Of a DNA stretch of 64,000 nt, positions 57,451-64,000 are shown in pieces. This DNA comes from Platycnemis pennipes (taxonomy: Eukaryota; Arthropoda; Insecta; Odonata; Platycnemididae), in contig OW121848.1 in NCBI GenBank assembly GCA_933228895.1, forward strand, positions 136,232,615-136,296,614, in the 5' to 3' direction. Below the pieces are notes generated by a model that worked only from the letters and a program-made list of their open reading frames with translations, was not told where the DNA came from and did not search any database. Within the stretch, counting starts at the first letter, position 1. Each line of letters starts with the position of its first letter. The position numbers and the translations under genes were made by a program.

Positions 57451-58590
57451 TTAACATATACTTTTCTTCCTCTTCCAATTATTGACACCATCTCTTCAAA
57501 ATCGATGGATTTCTGCCTAAACATGATAGAACTTAAAATCGTAAAAAGGACCTGGGTCAGTCACCCCAATTTGCACGATGTATGAACACCCGTAATCGGC
57601 ATGGGTTATTTCTGATATCCATTAATGCAAGTTAATAATGTTTGAACTATGAATTTTCATTCGCGGATGAATGCAAGCAGGCATATGAATTTTGTATAGA
57701 GTCCTGTGGATTAAAGTTTTCAATTTCTAAGGAAATATATTATAACAAAAATTTATTATAGATAAGATGTGAATAGGAACTTGGCAATTAATGATGTAAT
57801 TAATAATCCTTTTTGGAAATAAAAAAATGGAATAGTAAAACTTTTAATTTTTATACAATACCCATATCATCCGTAATGCCCTTAATAGGATGCCTACCAT
57901 CCGTTACAAAATTTCCGTCACCCGCGAGTTTGAAGACCAATATCTCCAAGATGGCTCATGCGATCTTAAATTAAAGTATATCAAATTAAAGCTTGTTTAT
58001 TTCTACGTTGACTGATGGTATTAAAATATTTTTACAATTTTTTTTGCTGAAGTACGTGTTTAACAACGGATTTTTAGCGAATTTTTTTTGGTACCGGATG
58101 GATCCATCAAATTGGGGCATCGTAAGAACAATACAGATCGAGATATCAAACTTTCCTTTTCACATATTGTAGCTAAGGGCTTTGTTAATAGTCGTATGAA
58201 GTTTCATACTATTACGTTCATCAGTATTTTTGTTATGGATGAATTTGTCAGACTGCATTATTTTCCGCCCCGTATGCTTTCCATTCCGGAAATCACCATT
58301 TGGACCTTTCTTTTGAACCATTAATATGAATCCACTTATGAAATATCAGTAGAATTCGTTTGGTTATTTGATATTGATATATATTTATTTGTGGCTATAA
58401 AATCACGCTCAACTGCCCAGAGCATGAAAGCCTGAGCCTGAAAGAGAAAGTGTGTGGGATTTTCTGCTGCAAGCAGCTCACCTATCACTGTGGTTGAGTC
58501 ATGAGGACTCGGCAATAGCGGAAAAATGTATCGTCTTTAAGAATGCATGTCAGTGTCAGTTTAAGAACTGACGGTATCTTTGGAAGCATA
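57451..58590. mobile_element. partial inverted second copy of the 39263-43378 transposon
   Basis: Read on the opposite strand this matches 40150-42375 of the first copy, without its nested repeat element. Shared blocks include GATGGATTTCTGCCTAAACA (57504), GGGCTTTGTTAATAG, TTCATACTATTACGTTCATC-like sequence, ATATCAGTAGAATTCG, CTCAACTGCCCAGAGCATG and GTCAGTTTAAGAACTGACGG. The outer ends with CCGTATTCC are missing. Confidence 0.75.
58088..58324 (+). other. open frame shared by both transposon copies
   Basis: The 78-codon frame reads VPDGSIKLGHRKNNTDRDIK, then LSFSHIVAKGFVNS. The counterpart at 41504-41743 (- strand) has NLGHGKNNTDFKLSFSHVVA. The shared frame despite base changes may point to an old coding region, but I do not recognise a family and the opposite strand of the first copy is open too. 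Confidence 0.3.
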
Positions 58591-59359
58591 CCATCACTAT
58601 GCTGATGCTGCCCTAATTCGAATACCCACCTTTCCTAAATGGTGTAAATGACCTTAGCTGTCAGTCACGTCTCCTGAATTACTAACTACTTTTAGAAACC
58701 ATCACCAGAAAGGATCATCCTCACTAGAGCAAAGAAGCCATGTGAAACCAAGGCTCTTAGGTGTATCCCTGGCTAGCTCAACTGGGTTTATTGGTGTTCC
58801 AGGGTACTTGATAATGGCTCCACTCACCTCTTATCTGCTTGTTTTGTCTGGTATCTTCTACCAGCCTTATGGCTCAGCACTATGTTATACCTTTTTATAG
58901 ATTGCCCATTGTTTTAAGCTAGCATTTAAATTGCTTTTGTCCCTAACGATTCTGATTTGGTAACTGGTGACTGAAGTGGTTGTAGTGCAGCCTTCAACAC
59001 ATTCTGAATTGGCATAATAATGGTGGAGGGGTAAGAGTAATAACGTAAACAGTCAGTCAAAGCCTACCTCAAGAGCATGTCTACAAGCAGACAGCCTAAC
59101 AGCCTTCTTTCGTCTGGTCTTCATGTTTTTTCATAAAATGAAAGGATTTTTTTAAGTCTTTCATAATCTCGATTGTCGAAACTGAAATATTTCAGTGGTA
59201 GCATTCCTTCGGAGTTTAAGCAAGTACATATTTCAATGATAAGATTATTTTGGGTGGATTAGTTGGAATGCAATTATTAGCCTGGTTATGGTTTTCAAAT
59301 CCTTATCTTGTATCTCACACAACCTCTCTTCCACAATCACAGTGCTGAGTTTAAAAATT

Positions 59360-59625
59360 GGTTTGGTTTCTGGGAGTAAATCTCACCAATTGCCAAGCTC
59401 AGCAGTGTGTAGAATTCACTTATTTAGGAGGTATGGACTAGATCCTTTCCCATTGCAAGAAAGTATTTTCCTTAGTAGATTAGGTACCCAGAAAATCACT
59501 CACTTTAGGTGTACCTGGGATGTGCCCAAAGAGGCCTCTCCCAGATTTAGTTGCCTCAGTAAGTAGCCCAGTGCTCTACCTGCTGGGTTACCAAGACAAT
59601 GCAGCTCTGTTGATTTTTAGGTGTT
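59360..59625 (-). repeat. tRNA-derived SINE
   Basis: On the - strand from about 59610: TGTCTTGGTAACCCAGCAGG, then TAGAGCACTGGGC, a clear tRNA 5' half with A box. Further on, GGATCTAGTCC near 59440 is a plausible but distant B box. The body extends to about 59360. The tRNA part is too long and diverged to be functional. Confidence 0.55.
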
Positions 59626-60299
59626 GAATTCCCACACCAAATTTTGAAAATTCTGTATGAAATAAAAAAAGGAAATATATGGCCACTCTCACAGTGTCAT
59701 TTAATTCTAGATTGTTTTGTTAAAAATTGCTGGTTAAGGGATGGCGTGATAGATATAGCATATTAAGTCCATAAATAAATTGGAGGGGATGGCTTGTAAA
59801 TCTTATCTACTATATTTTTGAATGGTCGATGGAAAACCTCAGCAGTATGAAGTGTAAATAATTTTTTAAGCCCCTTTAAATCTCTTTTAGCTACGTTTTA
59901 ACTCTGTTTTTGTGGAAATGACATAGCATGTGTTCATCCCTCTGTAAAAGATACTGGAAAACATTGTGATTTTTTATTTATATTTCAGCCTTGTTTTTTG
60001 CACTGAAATGATTAATGCATTAATCAAGCACACAAGTTATGATTTATCAGTTACTTTGATCATGAATATTCTATTATATTTTTGGATGTCTGAATCATAT
60101 AATAATAATAATAATTTTATTTGTCCAGAGATCATATGAGAGTGGGTACGCAATGCATTGATATAGGACACGTCAATAAGTTAAATGTACAGAAAAATAC
60201 ATGTTTCATTAATACATAAGATGTACTACACTCAGAATAAAATGACAAATAACAATGAACAATTTGGGTAAACAACAATTTTTTTAAAAGTACAACAAT

Positions 60300-61800
60300 C
60301 AATTATTACGATAGAACTCATTTAAGTTAAGGTAACATTTTTTTACAAGGTATTTTTTTAGTTCAGCTTTGAACTTATTTGCTGGAGTAATACATCTTAA
60401 GTGCAGGGGGAGTGCATCAAACATTTTAGAGCCTATGGTGATGGGGCTCCTGGAGGCTATTTTTTGTTAATGGAGAGTGACATCTATGTTTGAGTTCGAT
60501 CTTGTCCAGTGATTACGAATATCACTGTTAACCTTAAGTTAGTGTAGATTAACCTTAATTAAAACACACAGTTTATAAATGTACAGGGATGGTACTGTGA
60601 GGAGCCCTAATTTCACAAATAATGGTCTACAGGGGTGAATTTTTGATTTCCCCAAAATGATTCTTATTGCTCTCTTTTGTAAAAGAAATACCTTGTTAAG
60701 GAGTGTTATGGCCGATCCCCAGAATTTGATTGAGTAATTGGTTTTGTTCACAAAGTTACAGTGATAAAGGGTTACTGATCCATCATGAGATGCTGTGTCT
60801 CTTAGGTATCTCAAACCATACAAGACATTGGATAGCTTTTTAATTAAATCAGAGACATGTTTAGACCAGTTCCCTGAATTTTCAATTCTTTAGCCTAAGA
60901 ATCTACTGTTATTAGTTGGACTTATGCTGACATTATTTAGGGTAATTTGATCAAAACTATGTGAAGAATCATGATTAAACAGTAATATTTGTGTTTTTAC
61001 AATGTTTAACTTTAATTTTTTAGTGGTACTCTACTTCCATACTGAATTTAGTACTGCTTGACTATTATGATGTAGATCTGTCATACTATTAGCAGAGATT
61101 ATAAAGGTAGCGTCATCTGCATACATTATTGGTTTAATACTGTTACCATTTATGAATGATGGCAAATCATTTATGAATATAAGAAATAAGAGAGGGCCCA
61201 GAATACTTCCCTGGGGAACGCCTATGTTCATATTATTAGGATCAGATTTACCCTTTACATTATGCGATACAGTTTCCACACACTGCGTTCTGTTACGTAG
61301 ATATGAGTCTAACCATGATAGTGCTACACCTCTTACTCCATAGTTCGAACATTTGTTGAGTAGGATTTGATGGTCAACCATATCAAAAGCCCTCGAAAAG
61401 TCAAGTAGGAGAGCTAAAACTTGGTCTCCATTGTCAAGGGAATCTAAGATAAAATTCCAAGCATCTAGAAGAACTCACCTGTTGACCTTCACTTCCGGAA
61501 ACCCCACTGAGAATTGGGAAGGATATTATACTTATCTAAAAAAGAAGTCAACTGATTGTAATAAGTTCTTTCAAATACTTTCGACAGCTGATGCAGTAAT
61601 GAAATTGGTCGGTAATGGGCAATATCATCTTCGTCCCCTTTATTTTTATACACTGATACTACACGACTGAGTTTCAACTGGTCTGGAAAAATACCCAGTC
61701 TCATAGATGCATTTATCAAATGTGTCAGTGGTTTTACTATTGTATGTTTACAGTCAGTGAGTAGCCTACCGGAATACCCAATGTTCCTCAAACATTGTAC
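60300..61800 (-). pseudogene. reverse transcriptase of the second LINE, broken
   Basis: Pieces in order: LKLSRVVSVYKNKGDEDDIA, HYRPISLLHQLSKVFER and SQWGFRK (61489-61791); LLDFSRAFDMVDHQ and GVRGVALSWLDSYLRNRTQC, then GVPQGSILGP and the catalytic MYADDATF (61031-61430); after a stop, RYLRDTASHDG and KFWGSAI (60539-60823); and near 60440-60310 KMFDALPLHLRC with FKAELKKYLVKK. Several frameshifts and stops separate them. Compared with the first LINE's ORF2 the motif order is the same. Confidence 0.82.
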
Positions 61801-61854
61801 ATTAATGTGCGCTATGCTTAGACTAGTTCGTACCTCATAGTTTCTATCTTTTTG

Positions 61855-62165
61855 TCATAAGGACATAACTTTAGTTACTTGGTCATTTTCAGTGACTGAG
61901 TCATCAACATTAAGTGGTATTTCTTTACTCACAGCCTTGTTAATACAGTTAATCAACTCTGAGCATAAGTGATTTTTCCCATTATTATTAAGGTGAAGAC
62001 CATGAGTCGTGTGGAATGCACGGTCGATACCATTTACATCAATTACATTGACATGGTCAAAGTCATTCCTTAATTTTTTTAAGCTCCTCATTAACTCTTT
62101 TAGCCTCTACATTTAGGAGCCACTAGGAATATCGTGACAATGAGGGATATTTACAATTGTAACAT
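61855..62165 (-). pseudogene. SGNH-hydrolase-like (esterase) remnant of the second LINE
   Basis: Broken frames read VTIVNIPHCHDIPS, VEAKRVNEELKKI and then FDHVNVIDVNGIDRAFHTT, HGLHLNNNGKNHL. The terminal 'THGLHLN..GK' carries the Asp/His-type end of SGNH hydrolases found in insect retroelement proteins. It is followed only 64 bases later by mid-RT sequence, so the endonuclease was deleted or the element is chimeric. Confidence 0.6.
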
Positions 62166-62779
62166 TTTTGGAATTTGTCATTTATGCCTAAAAGCTGCCT
62201 ATGTAGGGAGGAGGTCACCTTGAAGTGTGTTCTCATTTGTATTGTTCACTGCATCATGCACTTTCTAGCTACCAACACTCTACTTGTTCATTAACCACAT
62301 AATTGTCGCTTCCTTTTCAAAGTTTGCACAGTTCCAACTTTTTTCTTGCAGAAAGAACTACTCTTTTACTGTAGGTATGATTGCATAAGTATTATTCACT
62401 TCTAATCAGCAGTAATCAAAATCACTATGATGAATGAAAATCAAGTAACATTTAAGAGACTTCTAAGATTTTTTTATTCAGCAACAAAGGAAAAGTGTGT
62501 GTGCATACAATAAAACCTTGATTTTACGTCCCCGCAATTTATGTTTTCCCACTATTTACAGCTTGTTATTCCAATCCTAATGAATTTAAAATCTCCACAG
62601 TATAATGTCTTCTCTATAATTATGCTTGCAAAATTTTGAATGGTGTGCCATTTATATTTTATGAGACGATTTTGCCGTGAATGTCATCCCGATTGCATAA
62701 CTCTCAGGACTGAAGGCTCCATGAAAGACAAAGCTAAAACTTATCTGTCAAGTTGCCACTACGGAAGTAAAATAAAATT

Positions 62780-63420
62780 TGCTCTGATTCACTGCCAGTT
62801 ATGGTGACCTTTTTCATCTTTGACATCGTAATGCCTCGAGAGATTACATTGCGTCAATTTTGTCGTGATTGTCGTCCCGTGAATCTTTTGTAGTTCCATC
62901 AGTAACTCTCCTGACTTATGCAATATTATTTTCCAATTTTTTCCGTACCTATATGTGTACTGTATTATTTTCCATTTCTTGATCCTGGATAATGTTCTAA
63001 CCTTTGAGTACAGGGCATCTATTTCTCCTCTCTGGAGCTTATCAATCTCCTCACATTGACCTTTCTGCCTTTTTTCTCTCACTCTCTTCATATCCCTCCT
63101 AAGTCTATTGCTTATTGCCTTATATTTTCTTTTGCCTAGCTGTGTTTAAATCTATTTCCATCATTCCTCAATTCTCTCCTTCATTTCTGCCATTACCCAA
63201 TGTTTCTTGACTCCTCTAGTGTTCTTCATCTATTTTTTCCACATCCTTCCTCAACAGCTTGCCTTTCTGTATCTTCCTTTGTACATCTGTTCACTAATTC
63301 CTGATATTCCCTCTGATTTACAGCTGCACAAGTTTTCACGCTGTTCCTAAATCTTTGTCGAACCAGAATGTAAACTATTTGGTGTCTACCTATGTCTCCC
63401 TGCATTTCAAGTGAGAAATT
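62780..63420 (-). pseudogene. RTE/BovB-like LINE fragment (region between EN and RT)
   Basis: Read leftward across frames: RFRNSVKTCAAVNQREYQEL, KHWVMAEMKERIEE, YKAISNRLRRDMKRVREK, then GQCEEIDKLQRGEIDALYSK and VRTLSRIKK, and GELL near 62890. The pattern 'W...E.K..... Y....N.LRR....K.....CEEI..L...G..DALY.KV..L' is typical of the linker before the RT in RTE-like endonuclease-reverse transcriptases. Neither catalytic domain is present here. Confidence 0.6.
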
Positions 63421-63433
63421 TTGGCATTATTAA

Positions 63434-63677
63434 CCCATTGACTTAGTATTTTGTATTTATTTTTAATCGATTAAAAAACCTTTTACATCCCTTATCATGG
63501 ATTTTTTTGCATTAAGGGAATATTAATTAATCATTAACGACAGTACACGTGAAAAATCTGTGAATGATAAAAATAATGTACTAAATAAATAAATTGAGGC
63601 ACCCGGTGATTCGCCTTCTCTTTAACCGAAGGCCGAGTCAGGCCAGCCGGCGAATCGCGTCTCTTTAAGCCAATGGG
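63434..63677. mobile_element. piggyBac-type MITE, second family, TTAA target
   Basis: The ends CCCATTGACTTAG and inverted CCCATTGGCTTAAAG are flanked by TTAA (63430-63433 and 63678-63681). It is 244 bases long. Near the right end GGCACCCGGTGATTCGCC and GCCGGCGAATCGCG form a second, internal inverted pair. No coding capacity is seen. Confidence 0.75.
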
Positions 63678-63844
63678 TTAAAGAGTTTTTGTTGCCATTA
63701 TATTTCAGTTTGGTAAACTTGTTATTCAATGTAAGCAAGACATTGTGTAGGCGACATCAAGAAGCATGGAGCTATCTTTCAGGTGTAACTTTCGTAAAAT
63801 TATGCGTACCCTCAATTTACACTCCCATGATTGACACTTTTTTC

Positions 63845-63889
63845 TCTCATTCTCCACAAAAGTGTAAAAGAGGGGTTTTACTGTAATTC
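63845..63889 (-). repeat. inverted end of the CAGTAAAACCCC repeat
   Basis: On the - strand this reads CAGTAAAACCCCTCTTTTAC, then ACTTTTGTGGAGAATG. It may pair with the weaker CAATAAAACCTTGATTTTAC at 62508 to bound an element containing the RTE-like fragment, but the match is loose. Confidence 0.45.
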
Positions 63890-64000
63890 ATATCACATCA
63901 TAAACAAATTAAAAGGGAATTAGTTTATCTGGCTTTTGTGACTTATTTATCATTGGCCACTTTCCCAATTAAAAATATTAATGTGTAGTCTGCAAAAATG

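Larger units (their letters stand above)
60102..62165 (-). mobile_element. second CR1-like LINE, decayed and internally rearranged
   Basis: Read leftward: an SGNH-hydrolase-like remnant (61855-62165), then a reverse transcriptase region (60300-61800), a short 3' UTR and an ATT repeat tail at 60102-60115. The tail region shares GTCCAGAG/ATCCGAAAG-type and GACACGTCAA blocks with the 3' end of the first LINE, so they are related families. The endonuclease domain is missing between the two coding parts. Confidence 0.75.
48986..64000 (+). other. GPCPD1 intron after exon F, beyond window end
   Basis: Starting from GTATGC, no further GPCPD1 exon could be recognised up to the window end. Named repeats are listed separately. 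The stretches 48986-50967, 51044-54954, 55360-56080, 56240-56800, 56890-57450, 58591-59360 and 59630-60100 hold no feature I can support. Confidence 0.6.

Overview
The window is a stretch of an AT-rich arthropod nuclear genome, most likely an insect. Three things point there: a host gene split into short exons by kilobase-scale introns with GT/AG ends, several animal DNA-transposon groups, and CR1-like LINEs. No species call is possible from the sequence alone.

The only host gene I can support is on the + strand. Six internal coding exons (673-813, 6642-6755, 7707-7856, 9953-10146, 17820-18090, 48830-48985) join in one open frame of about 342 residues. They encode the middle of a glycerophosphocholine phosphodiesterase of the GPCPD1/GDE1 type, including the first two thirds of the GDPD catalytic barrel. 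The N-terminal exons (starch-binding CBM20 domain in the family) lie before the window, and the C-terminal barrel exons lie after it. Almost everything else is intron, and the introns are filled with transposable elements.

Layout. Intron 1 (814-6641) carries a nearly complete CR1-like LINE on the - strand (about 1131-5510). Its ORF2 is 962 residues and uninterrupted, its ORF1 is damaged by one frameshift, and a Harbinger-type MITE sits in its 3' UTR. Intron 3 holds a CpG-rich repeat and a long palindrome. Intron 4 (10147-17819) holds a nested stack: Tigger-like ends (11865/17312) enclose a 4.2 kb inverted-repeat element (12221-16459) whose near-identical arms both carry a THAP-like exon, and its spacer contains a hairpin element with a tRNA-like core. 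Intron 5 (30.7 kb) holds a pogo-like MITE, a 4.0 kb Sola-like DNA transposon with ACAT target duplication and two nested insertions (a Harbinger-type MITE and a 5S-rRNA-derived SINE), a decayed Tigger with a second copy of the first MITE, a 4.1 kb TA-flanked transposon with two nested elements, and a minisatellite. The last 15 kb holds a second partial copy of that 4.1 kb transposon, SINE fragments, a decayed second CR1-like LINE with an SGNH-hydrolase-like remnant, an RTE-like linker fragment and a piggyBac-type MITE.

The most interesting signals are: the THAP-bearing inverted-repeat element; the UGA-CUA stop context that alone separates the in-frame distal ORF1 and ORF2 of the LINE; the tripartite repeat element (40353-41440) with an empty site at the second copy of its host transposon; and the repeated design of hairpins built around tRNA-like segments. 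All calls rest on reading the sequence, and no database search was made.
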